This document shows positions 45,828 to 55,452 of a DNA stretch of 64,000 nt, piece by piece (the stretch's first letter is position 1; the number at the start of each line of letters is the position of its first letter). Source of the stretch: Mucilaginibacter segetis (GTDB taxonomy: Bacteria > Bacteroidota > Bacteroidia > Sphingobacteriales > Sphingobacteriaceae); the NCBI RefSeq assembly GCF_016522075.1, contig NZ_JAEHFW010000001.1:1550001-1614000 (forward strand). Reading direction: 5' to 3'. A model generated the notes under the pieces. That model was not told the DNA's origin. It did no database searches and worked only from the letters and a program-made list of their open reading frames with translations. Made by a program: the position numbers and the translations under genes.

Positions 45828-45835
45828 CAAATATA
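45828..45835 (-). promoter_or_regulatory. Candidate -7 element of the aminotransferase gene
   Basis: TATATTTG on the minus strand matches TAnnTTTG and lies 19 bp before the ATG. No clear -33 TTG. Confidence 0.4.
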
Positions 45836-45982
45836 GAAAATTAGTTTACTGCTGTTTATGCAGTATTTTATAAAATTTACCATCATACCTAAAAAGCTGA
45901 TAACCTTATTTATGTAAATATGTTATCTACTGAAAAATGACAGGGCAAAATTTTATGTAAGTTTGCCGTAAATAAAAAGGTT

Positions 45983-46957
45983 TTGAAGGAGCAGAAACGT
46001 ATCATATTAATATCGCTCATTACAGGTGCTGTGCTAATGATTATGAAATTTGGCGCCTACTTTTTAACCAATTCCAATTTTGTACTTACCGATGCCGCGG
46101 AAAGTATAGTAAATGTAGTGGCAAGTTCCTTCGCGTTTTACAGCATATATCTGGCATCTATTCCCCGTGACGAAAACCACCCTTACGGTCATGGCAAAGT
46201 GGAGTATTTCTCCGTATTTATTGAGGGAGCGCTTATTGGAATTGCCGGAATTATCATCATATTAAAATCGTTTTACAGCTTACTTTATCCGGAGATTATT
46301 CACGATCTGTTATATGGCGTTGTAATAATTGGAGTTACCGGAGCTATAAATGGTTTCTTAGGTTATTACATGATTCGTAAAGGCAGAGATCTGAATTCAA
46401 TAACCATTGAGGCGGATGGAAGACATTTACTTACCGATACTATAACCAGCATAGGTTTGGTGGCCGGCCTTTTGCTTATAAACTTTACTGGAATTTTATG
46501 GTTAGATAGCACACTGTCAATCTTTGTTGGGCTTTATATCATTTTTACTGCATACAAACTTATCCGCAGATCTGTTGCGGGATTAATGGATGAAACGGAT
46601 TTTAAAATTGTTACCGAGATCATACGTGTATTAAGCGAGCAACGGCGAGATGAATGGATAGATGTACATAATTTACGTGCGCAAAAATATGGTAACGAAC
46701 TGCATATAGATTGTCATCTTACCCTTCCTAATTATTTTGACCTTAACCGTGTTCACGAAGAGGTATCATTAGTGGACAAGATGATCAATAAAGAGGCCGG
46801 CATAACAACTGAACTATTTATACATACTGACCCTTGCATCCCTGATTGCTGTCATTATTGTAGCATGCCGAATTGCCCTATCCGCTCGGAAGCAAAAACG
46901 GAGGAAATTGCCTGGACAATGGATATAGTAATGAGAAATAAAAAACATTATGAGTAA
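45983..46957 (+). CDS. Cation diffusion facilitator (CDF) transporter with Cys-rich tail
   Basis: 324 residues, six membrane helices. Metal-site motifs are TDAAESIVN in helix 2, HPYGHGKVEYFS, and the ADGRHLLTDT (HxxxD) in helix 5; the C-terminal domain has LHIDCHLTLP. The last 40 residues carry five cysteines (TDPCIPDCCHYCSMPNC), a likely metal-binding tail. CDF proteins export Zn2+, Fe2+ or Mn2+ by proton antiport. The start is a TTG preceded by AAAAAGG at a good distance; the next Met would remove most of helix 1. A candidate TAAGTTTG -7 box lies about 19 bp before it. First gene of a four-gene unit. Confidence 0.88.
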   Translation: MKEQKRIILISLITGAVLMIMKFGAYFLTNSNFVLTDAAESIVNVVASSFAFYSIYLASIPRDENHPYGHGKVEYFSVFIEGALIGIAGIIIILKSFYSLLYPEIIHDLLYGVVIIGVTGAINGFLGYYMIRKGRDLNSITIEADGRHLLTDTITSIGLVAGLLLINFTGILWLDSTLSIFVGLYIIFTAYKLIRRSVAGLMDETDFKIVTEIIRVLSEQRRDEWIDVHNLRAQKYGNELHIDCHLTLPNYFDLNRVHEEVSLVDKMINKEAGITTELFIHTDPCIPDCCHYCSMPNCPIRSEAKTEEIAWTMDIVMRNKKHYE

Positions 46958-47399
46958 TAAGCCTTGCTTTAATGTACGTGTTTATGGATTGCTTATTAAT
47001 AATAATAATGAGCTATTAATAAGCGACGAGCAGGAATATGGCATGCGCTTTTCCAAATTTCCCGGTGGCGGACTGGAGTATGGAGAGGGACTTATTGAAG
47101 GGTTGAAGCGAGAATTTATGGAAGAGTGTAATATGAGTGTGGAGATAACAGCTCATTTTTACACAACAGATTTTTTTGTAAAATCAGCGTTTAACGATTC
47201 ACAGCTTATCAGCGTTTATTATCGCGTAAAAAATACAAGCGATATTACTTTTGCGGCAAAAACACTGGTATTTGATTTTGATGGTGAGGGCGATATATTG
47301 CAATCTTTCCGATGGGTTAAATTGTCGGATTTAAAACCATGTGACCTTACTTTCCCAATTGATCAGTATGTTGCCGAACTTTTAATAAAAGAACTATGA
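46950..47399 (+). CDS. NUDIX hydrolase
   Basis: 149 residues. The Nudix box is complete (GGLEYGEGLIEGLKREFMEE). It hydrolyses a nucleoside diphosphate linked to some group; the substrate is unknown. The start codon overlaps the end of the CDF gene by 8 bp and its stop overlaps the bioA start (ATGA), so the three are translationally coupled. Confidence 0.88.
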   Translation: MSNKPCFNVRVYGLLINNNNELLISDEQEYGMRFSKFPGGGLEYGEGLIEGLKREFMEECNMSVEITAHFYTTDFFVKSAFNDSQLISVYYRVKNTSDITFAAKTLVFDFDGEGDILQSFRWVKLSDLKPCDLTFPIDQYVAELLIKEL

Positions 47400-48661
47400 A
47401 TTTAACAGAGAGAGATCTAGCAACCGTATGGCACCCCTATACCCAAATGAAAACTGCAGCGCCACCTATACCAATAATAAAAGGAGAAGGAACTTGTTTG
47501 TTTGGAGAAGATGGCAAGCGTTATATTGATGCGGTTTCATCCTGGTGGGTTAACATACACGGACATTCGCATCCTTATATTGCCAAAAAGGTTGCGGAGC
47601 AATTAAATGTACTTGAACATGCTATTTTCGCCGGCTTTACACACCCGGGAGCGGTAGAATTAGCTGAAAGATTATTGAAAATCCTCCCCGACAATCAGAA
47701 AAAGGCTTTTTATTCTGATAACGGGTCAACTGCTGTAGAGGTAGCTGTAAAAATGTGCCTGCAATATTGGAGTAACCAGGGGCAGGGACGCACCAAAATA
47801 CTGGCATTTAAAAATGCTTATCATGGTGACACCTTCGGGGCAATGTCTGTAAGTGGCCGCAGTGCTTTTACCGCTGCGTTTGACAGTTTATTATTTGAGG
47901 TAGAATTTATTGACCTGCCTAATGAAAGTAATATCAGTTCTCTTAAATCACATATTACCTCTTTAAATAAAGAACTCGCTTGTTTTATTTTTGAACCATT
48001 GGTTCAAGGATCTGCAGGTATGATCATGTATGAGCCGGAATTTCTGCAGGAGATTATGTCACATTGCCATAACGAAAAAGTTTTACTAATAGCTGATGAA
48101 GTATTCACCGGATTCGGCCGAACAGGTAAAAGCTTTGCGTGTAATCATGTACAGCAACAACCAGATATAATGTGCTTTTCAAAAGGATTGACCGGAGGCA
48201 CTATGGCCTTTGGTTTAACCACCTGTACGCAGGATATTTATGATGCATTTTTGTCTGACGATAAATTAAAAACACTGTTTCATGGACATTCTTATACTGC
48301 CAATCCGGTTGCGTGTGCAGCATCTTTGGCGAGTCTTGATCTTTTTTTAGAACCATCAACACAACAAAACATTGATCGTATTTGTGCAATGCATTCGGCA
48401 TTTAGTACGAAAATAAAAGGCAATAAATCGGTAAAAAGCACACGGCAAACCGGTACCATATTGGCAATAGAATGGGAAACAGGAGATAATACTTCGTACT
48501 TTAGCGGCCTGCGTGATAAGCTTTATCAGTATTTTTTAAAGGCGGGTATAATATTACGTCCCCTGGGAAACATTATTTATATTTTACCGCCATATTGCAT
48601 TACCGATACGGAGCTGAATTATATTTACAGCACAATTGAGCAGGCTTTTGATGATATTTAA
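47396..48661 (+). CDS. bioA: Adenosylmethionine-8-amino-7-oxononanoate aminotransferase
   Basis: 421 residues, class-III PLP aminotransferase. The start LATVWHPYTQMKTAAPP is typical of BioA, with AVSSWWVNIHGHSHPYI, the PLP-phosphate motif SDNGSTAVEVAVKM, ADEVFTGFGRTGK, the lysine in CFSKGLTGG and the late ILRPLGNIIYILPPY. It makes 7,8-diaminopelargonate from 7-keto-8-aminopelargonate with S-adenosylmethionine as amino donor in biotin synthesis. No other bio genes are adjacent; a ferritin-like diiron protein follows after 2 bp. Confidence 0.93.
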   Translation: MNLTERDLATVWHPYTQMKTAAPPIPIIKGEGTCLFGEDGKRYIDAVSSWWVNIHGHSHPYIAKKVAEQLNVLEHAIFAGFTHPGAVELAERLLKILPDNQKKAFYSDNGSTAVEVAVKMCLQYWSNQGQGRTKILAFKNAYHGDTFGAMSVSGRSAFTAAFDSLLFEVEFIDLPNESNISSLKSHITSLNKELACFIFEPLVQGSAGMIMYEPEFLQEIMSHCHNEKVLLIADEVFTGFGRTGKSFACNHVQQQPDIMCFSKGLTGGTMAFGLTTCTQDIYDAFLSDDKLKTLFHGHSYTANPVACAASLASLDLFLEPSTQQNIDRICAMHSAFSTKIKGNKSVKSTRQTGTILAIEWETGDNTSYFSGLRDKLYQYFLKAGIILRPLGNIIYILPPYCITDTELNYIYSTIEQAFDDI

Positions 48662-48663
48662 TT

Positions 48664-49269
48664 ATGGAACTGAATACTATATTACCTAAAATTATACAGG
48701 ACAATCAATTACATGCAAGGTGGTTAAACACACTTTCGTTAATGGAAAATACAGGCGCTAGAAAAATATCCGCAAGCGAAGATCCCACTACGGTTACTTA
48801 TATTATTTTAAAACACGCTGCTGAAGAACATCGCCATGCATTTTATCTGAAAAAACAGATTGATAAAACAGGCGAACAATGCCCTACTTATTCTACAGAA
48901 TATTTACTCGCCCCGGCATTTAGCAAATACTATCTTAATCAGTTGGATATTGATGTATGCCGTTATCTGAAAAGCGAACTAAAGTTATCCGGTGCGGAAC
49001 TGCGTTTTGCTGCGTATTTATTAGTGACCTATGCTATTGAAGTACGTGCAGATGAATTGTATCCTGTTTATCAGGATGCTTTGGATAAGGTTAACAGTAA
49101 GGTAAATGTAAAATCTATAATCCTGGAAGAAGAAGGGCATTTAGAAGAAATGATCAATCAACTTCAGAACTTTTCTCCCGAATGGGAAAAACATGCACAA
49201 AAAGCAGTGGCTTTTGAAACGGAGTTATTTGGCAGATGGGTAGCTAATCTGGCATCAGGAATTAATTAG
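48664..49269 (+). CDS. Ferritin-like diiron protein downstream of bioA
   Basis: 201 residues, all-helical, cytoplasmic. The carboxylate and histidine pattern of a bridged diiron site is visible: a candidate Glu29, E55-x-x-H58 (in AAEEHRHAF), Glu126 in YAIEVRADE, and E156-x-x-H159 in LEEEGHLEE. I do not recognise the family. It starts 2 bp after the bioA stop, so it is almost surely co-expressed with bioA. It may be an oxygenase or oxidase acting in biotin precursor supply, or a redox sensor; this is inference from position. A terminator ends the unit. Confidence 0.65.
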   Translation: MELNTILPKIIQDNQLHARWLNTLSLMENTGARKISASEDPTTVTYIILKHAAEEHRHAFYLKKQIDKTGEQCPTYSTEYLLAPAFSKYYLNQLDIDVCRYLKSELKLSGAELRFAAYLLVTYAIEVRADELYPVYQDALDKVNSKVNVKSIILEEEGHLEEMINQLQNFSPEWEKHAQKAVAFETELFGRWVANLASGIN

Positions 49270-49273
49270 CATT

Positions 49274-49309
49274 AAAAAAGTCCCGGTAAATATTTACCGG
49301 GACTTTTTT
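49274..49309. terminator. Bidirectional terminator after the bioA unit
   Basis: A perfect 24-nt palindrome (49280-49303) extended by A-run and T-run on each side, between the convergent diiron and secreted-protein genes. Confidence 0.9.
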
Positions 49310-49327
49310 AATTTTTGAATTAGCGGT

Positions 49328-49975
49328 TTATCTTCCGCCGCCGCTCATTGCTTTAAGATCATCTAAAGTTATCTTGTCAAATCCGGCAGGGATACCAAAA
49401 GTACCTGCGGGTGCTTTCTCAGCAGTAACACTTTTAACTGTCACTTCAGAAGTTTGACCATCCTGGAAAGTTGTGAACTGTACCGGGTAACCTCCAATTT
49501 TTTCGTAGTATTTTGAAAAACCAGTACTCGGAACCGATATATCATTAGTAACCCATATATCATATGTTTTATTTGTTTTGGTATCAGTAGCTACTACCTT
49601 TTTGCAATTAAATCCCGAAATAACCTTTGTTTCGGTAGTTGGTGCAAATGTTAAAACCGGAAATTTAGAAGTTACTTCTTCTACTTCTGCAGGTTTAGCA
49701 ATAGCTGCTTTTTCTATTGAGGCCACAGGTACATCTACTATAACCGCATAATATTTAAAGCCTGCATCAGAGATAACCCTGATGTTTGCAGGTCCGGCTG
49801 AAAAAGCAACAGCGCTTGAATCTTTTGTGAAATAATGTTTAGCTTCCACAGATTGTCCCTGCATGTTCATATCAAAGGTGGCAACACCCTCATCAATTTT
49901 CTTTTGTGCACTTGCAGTAATTGCTGTTGCAGATAATACCATACCTAAAGCAACCGTAAATAATTTAATTTTCAT
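49328..49975 (-). CDS. Exported hypothetical protein (DUF4412-like)
   Basis: 215 residues. A signal peptide (about 1-23, ending ASAQK) is followed by a beta-rich domain: VISGFNCKKVVATDTKTNKTYDIWVTND and a short Gly-rich tail GGGR. The centre resembles DUF4412-type Bacteroidota secreted proteins, of unknown function. The longer frame to 49996 adds seven residues; the ATG at 49975 (MKIKLFTVALG) gives a proper signal peptide. Confidence 0.7.
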   Translation of the reverse strand: MKIKLFTVALGMVLSATAITASAQKKIDEGVATFDMNMQGQSVEAKHYFTKDSSAVAFSAGPANIRVISDAGFKYYAVIVDVPVASIEKAAIAKPAEVEEVTSKFPVLTFAPTTETKVISGFNCKKVVATDTKTNKTYDIWVTNDISVPSTGFSKYYEKIGGYPVQFTTFQDGQTSEVTVKSVTAEKAPAGTFGIPAGFDKITLDDLKAMSGGGR

Positions 49976-50050
49976 GTGTTTGATTTTATAATACAATTTA
50001 GTGTGTAATTAACTTGTGTGCAAGTTTTTTTTAGTTTTAATTTTTATTTT

Positions 50051-52141
50051 TTAATTAGATAGGAAAGTAGCTGATTTGTTACGTGATAATAACTTATAAT
50101 TTATCCTTTTATGGCCAAATAAGCTTATTAAACTGTCTATGTGCGAGTTATTGTTAGTACCATCAATAATGAATATTGATTTTTCTTCTATGTTTTCCGG
50201 ATCAATAATAGAATTTTTGGCTAAATATATATAATGTGGTTTTAAACTTTGCGGTATTGACTGTGATTTACCGCCTGAGTTTAACAGGAACATTTTTTTA
50301 TTGAGAAATTGGATCAGATCATTTTGTTTTGCTAAGTATTTAGTCCTGATGTTATCACTAAAAGTATAAATCTTATAATTATAAATCCGACTACTATCCA
50401 GACAAGGCTGTATACTGTATTGGAAACTCTTATCTGTTTCGGGCAAATCGGTCAATACTACGCCTTCATTGCCATTTTTAAATACAATTCCCTGATGCTT
50501 ACGCAGACTCAAAAAAGTAACTGACCGGATTTGCTGGCCCGATATGTTTTTTACGCCGACACTAAAAGCTAAAACCAATACAGAGAACAACAATACAACT
50601 AATTTCCATTTACTTTTTTTATAGCAAAAAGCGAAGAAGCTTACCATTATAATATATAACAATATATACTCCGTACTGGTAAGCCATATTTTATTAATGC
50701 TTGCTGCAGGTGCGTTTTCCACCAAATGGAGCATGCTGTTCATTGCTAATATTGTTTTTTCCAGGATATATCCCAGCCAATTTGATACGAAAGTTATTTG
50801 TGGCAGCAAAAGCAGTAATATTCCTGTATACATTATAATACTAACCGGGAGTACTATAAGTACATTGCTTAATAAAAAATATACGGGAAACTGATGAAAG
50901 TAATAAGCGCTTAACGGGAAAGTTACGGCTTGGGCGGCAATTGATACCGAACAAATTAACCAGAGCTTATTTGTCCATTTATTTTTAAAGCTAATCCATT
51001 TGTAAATTATAGGTTGCAGCAAAATTAATCCGGTTACCGCCAGGTAGGATAGTTGGAAGCCAACATCAGTTAAAAGAAACGGATCGCCTAATAATAAAAT
51101 GAATGCCGAAAAAGCCAGGATATTTAGTGTGTTTATATACCTGCTGTAAGTTTTACCTGTAATAATAAAACTTATCATTAGTGCTGCCCGGGTTACAGCC
51201 GGCGAAAATCCGGTGAGCAAGGCATAACCCCATATAAACATAATAATAAGTATTGCCTTAAACACCCGGCCTCTTTTATTACCATTTAAAAAAGATAATA
51301 GCCAACTCAGTAGCAAATAAATAATAGCGACATGCCCGCCTGAAACCGACAGGATATGAATGGTGCCTGTTTTAGAATAAGCCTGTAAAATGTCGTTACT
51401 CAAATCCGCCTTGTAGCCTAATATAAGGGTGGATGCTACGGTAATGGCAGTAGTATCATGCATATTACGTTTTAGTTTCGTAACTAAATTTTGCCTTAAC
51501 TGTAACGCATAGGCAATAACCGGATTACCACAATTAGTATCTACTACTTTATACTGCCCCGGATATAAAAATAACTGATGATAGATGTTTTTATGTGCCA
51601 GATACTGCTTGTAATTGAACTCACCCGGATTTAGCGGAGGCGAAACTTCATCGTATTTGGCGGGTATCAATAATTCATCGCCATAGCATAGTATTTTAGC
51701 CGCACTATCTTTTATGGTAACAAGTATTTTTCCAGTTGCGGGTGATGCTTTTTTAGCATACCCAATTTGTTTTACTTCAGCAATAAACCGGGTTAAACCA
51801 TTTTTTTGTACAGGTTCATTATTTATAGTTGTTACCAGGTACTCCGATGATGTTTTCGAAAAATGATCAGGATGATTAAGCTGATAATGTTGTAATACAA
51901 TAAGCCACCCGGACAGCAACAGGATAGGGGTAATTAACAGACCACCCAACCATCGCTTTTTATAAATATTAAACTTATTGTAGCCCCAATTAAATAAAAT
52001 AAACAAAAAACATAAGGTAAGAAGAGGAACTAAAATAAAGGGAGCATTGGCAGTAGGATATTTTAAACCTACACTAATGCCGGCAATAAAAGGAAATATT
52101 AAAAATAGCGCAGGAAGCTCCCCTTTATGATCAGCCCTCAT
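50051..52141 (-). CDS. comEC: ComEC/Rec2-family DNA uptake protein
   Basis: 696 residues with many membrane helices. A soluble N-terminal OB-like domain (about 80-210, with GDELLIPAKYDEVSPPLNPGEFNYK-type sequence) is followed by the Competence domain (about 230-520) with THTLSVSGGHVAIIYLLL-like HILSVSGGHVAII and YALLTGFSPAVTRAALM. The C-terminal 150 residues lack the HxHxDH metallo-beta-lactamase motif that many ComEC proteins carry. It forms the inner-membrane channel for single-stranded DNA uptake. Confidence 0.88.
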   Translation of the reverse strand: MRADHKGELPALFLIFPFIAGISVGLKYPTANAPFILVPLLTLCFLFILFNWGYNKFNIYKKRWLGGLLITPILLLSGWLIVLQHYQLNHPDHFSKTSSEYLVTTINNEPVQKNGLTRFIAEVKQIGYAKKASPATGKILVTIKDSAAKILCYGDELLIPAKYDEVSPPLNPGEFNYKQYLAHKNIYHQLFLYPGQYKVVDTNCGNPVIAYALQLRQNLVTKLKRNMHDTTAITVASTLILGYKADLSNDILQAYSKTGTIHILSVSGGHVAIIYLLLSWLLSFLNGNKRGRVFKAILIIMFIWGYALLTGFSPAVTRAALMISFIITGKTYSRYINTLNILAFSAFILLLGDPFLLTDVGFQLSYLAVTGLILLQPIIYKWISFKNKWTNKLWLICSVSIAAQAVTFPLSAYYFHQFPVYFLLSNVLIVLPVSIIMYTGILLLLLPQITFVSNWLGYILEKTILAMNSMLHLVENAPAASINKIWLTSTEYILLYIIMVSFFAFCYKKSKWKLVVLLFSVLVLAFSVGVKNISGQQIRSVTFLSLRKHQGIVFKNGNEGVVLTDLPETDKSFQYSIQPCLDSSRIYNYKIYTFSDNIRTKYLAKQNDLIQFLNKKMFLLNSGGKSQSIPQSLKPHYIYLAKNSIIDPENIEEKSIFIIDGTNNNSHIDSLISLFGHKRINYKLLSRNKSATFLSN

Positions 52142-52204
52142 TTGTATTCCCGAAGAATTGTTAAAGTTTAGTTTCAGGAATAAAAATAAGGTATTGCAAC
52201 CGGA

Positions 52205-52540
52205 TTACAACTCATCCCGCACTTCGAGCAGGAATTTTTTTAGATTTTCAAGCGAGTTAATCACTTTTTGGTTATCGCGGGTATCACCTATATTATTTTT
52301 CAACTGGTCTTTGGCACCTTGTAAAGTATATCCCTTATCGCGGATGAGGTGAAAGATCATCTTAAAGTTTTCGATATCCTCGGCAGTAAAGTAACGATTG
52401 CCCTTTTTATTTTTTTTTGGCTGTAAAATATCGAACTCTTTCTCGTAAAATCTTATCAGCGATTGGTTTACCTCAAACATGGCCGATACCTCACCCATGG
52501 TGTAGTACATCTTACTGATCTCGCGTTCTTTATAAGGCAT
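52205..52540 (-). CDS. MerR-family transcriptional regulator
   Basis: 111 residues. The winged-helix N-terminus starts YYTMGEVSAMFEVNQSLIRFYEKEFDILQPKKNKKGNRYFTAEDIE, a clear MerR helix-turn-helix, then a short coiled coil (LKKFLLEVRDEL at the end). No extra effector domain, so it is a small DNA-binding regulator. A longer frame to 52633 begins at a poor site; the ATG at 52540 (MPYKEREISKMYY) is preferred. It is divergent from alaS. Confidence 0.85.
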   Translation of the reverse strand: MPYKEREISKMYYTMGEVSAMFEVNQSLIRFYEKEFDILQPKKNKKGNRYFTAEDIENFKMIFHLIRDKGYTLQGAKDQLKNNIGDTRDNQKVINSLENLKKFLLEVRDEL

Positions 52541-52672
52541 ATACAAAGGTAATCGTTTAATTAAATCCGCAAGTAAATATGAGTGAAATTTTGTAAGGTT
52601 ATATTGCATATAACCATAAAAAGATTTTTTCACTTACCGTTATTCAGACTTCCCGACTTTCGGACTATTAAT

Positions 52673-52680
52673 TAACTTTG
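52673..52680 (+). promoter_or_regulatory. Candidate -7 element of alaS
   Basis: TAACTTTG matches TAnnTTTG and ends 7 nt before the alaS ATG, so the transcript would have almost no leader. No clear -33 TTG. Confidence 0.4.
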
Positions 52681-52687
52681 CAGCATT

Positions 52688-55378
52688 ATGACAGCTACCG
52701 AAATACGCCAGACATTTCTTGATTTTTTTGCTTCTAAAGGACATGTTATTGTACCCAGCGCACCTATTGTTGTTAAAAACGATCCAACTCTGATGTTTAC
52801 TAATGCGGGGATGAACCAGTTTAAAAACATATTTTTAGGAGAAGCTGTCGCAAAGGCCCCGCGTGTGGCTGATACACAACGTTGCCTGCGGGTAAGCGGA
52901 AAGCATAACGATCTGGAAGAAGTGGGGGTAGATACTTATCACCACACCATGTTTGAAATGCTGGGCAACTGGAGCTTTGGCGACTATTTTAAAAAGGAAG
53001 CCATTGCCTGGAGCTGGGAGCTGCTTACCGAAGTTTATAAGCTGGATAAGAACCGCCTTTATGTAACCTATTTTGAAGGTGACGAAAAGGAGGGTTTGGA
53101 AAAAGATACGGAGACTTACGATCTGTGGAAACAGTATGTAGATGAAGCTCATATATTGCCCGGTAATAAAAAAGATAATTTTTGGGAAATGGGTGAAACC
53201 GGACCATGCGGGCCGTGTTCCGAAATACATTTTGATAGCCGACCTGATAATGAACGCACGGAAGTTGACGGCGCTACCCTGATCAATGCCGACCATGACC
53301 AGGTTATCGAGATATGGAATAACGTTTTCATGCAGTTTAACCGCTTAAAAGATGGATCGCTACAATCGTTACCTAACAAGCATGTAGATACCGGTATGGG
53401 TTTCGAGCGCCTGGTGCGTGTGCTGCAAGGCAAAAGCTCAAATTATGATACCGATGTTTTTCAACCATTAATAGAATTTATTGCAGACAAAAGCGGAAAA
53501 GCCTATTATGCCGAAGCTAAACCCGGTGAAGATGGCTGGAACGATGCGGTGGCCATGCGTGTGCTGGCTGATCATATTCGTGCGATAAGTTTTGCCATTG
53601 CAGATGGACAATTGCCATCCAACAACAAGGCGGGTTATGTCATTCGTAGGATATTGCGCCGTGCGGTAAGGTATCAGTACCAATACCTGGATTTTAAAGA
53701 ACCATTCCTGAACCAGTTGGTGCCGCTTTTAGCAGTACAATTTAAAGGTGTGTTTGATGAATTGTGGAACCAGAAAGATTTTGTGCAGAAGGTGGTTTTA
53801 GAAGAAGAGGTAAGCTTTTTAAGAACATTAGGGAATGGGATTAATAAGTTTGAAGAGTATTTACAAAAACGTAAAAATGAATTAAAAAAACTTAAAAATT
53901 CAGATGATTTGCCATTTGTAGACGAAGGATTAATTGAAGGCGATTTTGCCTTTGAACTTTCGGATACTTATGGTTTTCCAATTGATTTAACTGAATTGAT
54001 GGCTCGTGAAATCGGACTATCTATTGATATGGGTGGTTTTAATGATGCTCTTCAAGCTCAAAAACAACGTTCACGTGCAGCCACTGCCATTGATACCAGC
54101 GACTGGGTAATGGTTATGGAAGAGGAGGTGCCTGTTGAGTTTACCGGGTACGATGAAACCGAAACCATAGCTCACATTGTTAAATACCGTAAAGTAAAAG
54201 CTAAGGGTAAAGAGCAATATCAAATTGTTTTAGATAAAACACCTTTCTACGCTGAGAGCGGTGGCCAGGTGGGCGATAAAGGCGAACTGGTATTTCCTGA
54301 CGGAGAAATTATAGAGATAACAGATACTAAAAAAGAGAACGGATTGATCGTTCATTTTACAGATGAGTTACCCGATACCTTGGAAGATGCCTTAACCGCG
54401 ATAATAGATCAGCAGCAACGCAACAGTACCGAAAATAACCATAGCGCTACGCACTTATTGCATGCTGCTTTAAAACAGGTTTTAGGTACACATGTAAACC
54501 AAAAAGGTTCGCTCGTAAGTGCCGATTATCTTCGTTTCGATTTTTCGCACTTTGCAAAAGTAAGCGACGAAGAACTGTTGCAGATAGAAGCCATAGTAAA
54601 CGGAAAGATAAGGGAGAACGTAGCATTAAAAGAGGAACGAAATGTACCTTATGATGTGGCCATCAGCAGTGGTGTAACCGCTCTTTTTGGTGAAAAATAT
54701 GGTGACCATGTGCGTGTTATCACCTTTGATGAAACCTTTAGTAAAGAACTATGTGGCGGCACGCATGTTAAAGCGACCGGGCAGATAGGCTATTTTAAAA
54801 TAGTAACAGAAAGTGCTGTAGCTGCCGGGGTGCGCCGTATAGAGGCAATTTCGGGAATAGCTGCAGAATTGTACATAAACGAACAAGCCAGACTGGTACA
54901 GCAGGTTAAAGAGCTTTTGAAAAACCCGAAAGATGTAACTAAAAGCATTGAATCCCTATTGGATGAAAACACCCGTTTAAAGAAAGAATTAGAAAAGTCT
55001 GTTCTGGAAAAATCCGCCGGATTAAAAGATGAATTGGCTAAAAAAGCCGAACAAATAAATGGGGTAAACTTTATAGCCCAACAGGTAGAATTACCCAATG
55101 CCGATGCTATAAAAACATTGGCCTACCATTTAAAAGATATTGTTAATGATCTTTTTTTGGTATTAGTTGCTGATATAGCCGGGAAACCAAATATTACTGT
55201 AATGATAGCTGAAAATCTGGTGAAAGAAAAGGGTTTACACGCCGGTAATATTGTAAAAGAACTTGCTAAACTGGTTAAAGGTGGCGGAGGCGGGCAGCCG
55301 TTTTTCGCTACAGCCGGCGGCAGTGATGTAAGTGGTTTATCCGCAGTATTAGAAAAAGCAAAAAGCTATATATTGTAA
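52688..55378 (+). CDS. alaS: Alanyl-tRNA synthetase
   Basis: 896 residues. Class II catalytic core at the N-terminus: TNAGMNQFKNIFLGE, QRCLRVSGKHNDLEEVG, HHTMFEMLGNWSFGDYFK. The editing domain has the zinc motif HSATHLLHAALKQ (HxxxH) and the later LCGGTHVKATGQ (CxxxH). The C-terminal domain ends in GGGGQPFFATAGG (the C-Ala/DHHA1 region). It charges tRNA-Ala and clears mischarged Ser and Gly. Monocistronic, ended by a strong hairpin. Confidence 0.97.
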   Translation: MTATEIRQTFLDFFASKGHVIVPSAPIVVKNDPTLMFTNAGMNQFKNIFLGEAVAKAPRVADTQRCLRVSGKHNDLEEVGVDTYHHTMFEMLGNWSFGDYFKKEAIAWSWELLTEVYKLDKNRLYVTYFEGDEKEGLEKDTETYDLWKQYVDEAHILPGNKKDNFWEMGETGPCGPCSEIHFDSRPDNERTEVDGATLINADHDQVIEIWNNVFMQFNRLKDGSLQSLPNKHVDTGMGFERLVRVLQGKSSNYDTDVFQPLIEFIADKSGKAYYAEAKPGEDGWNDAVAMRVLADHIRAISFAIADGQLPSNNKAGYVIRRILRRAVRYQYQYLDFKEPFLNQLVPLLAVQFKGVFDELWNQKDFVQKVVLEEEVSFLRTLGNGINKFEEYLQKRKNELKKLKNSDDLPFVDEGLIEGDFAFELSDTYGFPIDLTELMAREIGLSIDMGGFNDALQAQKQRSRAATAIDTSDWVMVMEEEVPVEFTGYDETETIAHIVKYRKVKAKGKEQYQIVLDKTPFYAESGGQVGDKGELVFPDGEIIEITDTKKENGLIVHFTDELPDTLEDALTAIIDQQQRNSTENNHSATHLLHAALKQVLGTHVNQKGSLVSADYLRFDFSHFAKVSDEELLQIEAIVNGKIRENVALKEERNVPYDVAISSGVTALFGEKYGDHVRVITFDETFSKELCGGTHVKATGQIGYFKIVTESAVAAGVRRIEAISGIAAELYINEQARLVQQVKELLKNPKDVTKSIESLLDENTRLKKELEKSVLEKSAGLKDELAKKAEQINGVNFIAQQVELPNADAIKTLAYHLKDIVNDLFLVLVADIAGKPNITVMIAENLVKEKGLHAGNIVKELAKLVKGGGGGQPFFATAGGSDVSGLSAVLEKAKSYIL

Positions 55379-55400
55379 ATGCTTACTATTCCAAATATTA

Positions 55401-55435
55401 AACAAGAAAGCCGCTTTATCAGCGGCTTTCTTGTT
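55401..55435. terminator. Bidirectional terminator
   Basis: A perfect 15-bp stem (55401-55415 with 55421-55435, loop TTATC) between the convergent alaS and His-rich-protein genes. Confidence 0.9.
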
Positions 55436-55452
55436 TAATAAGCATATTATTT

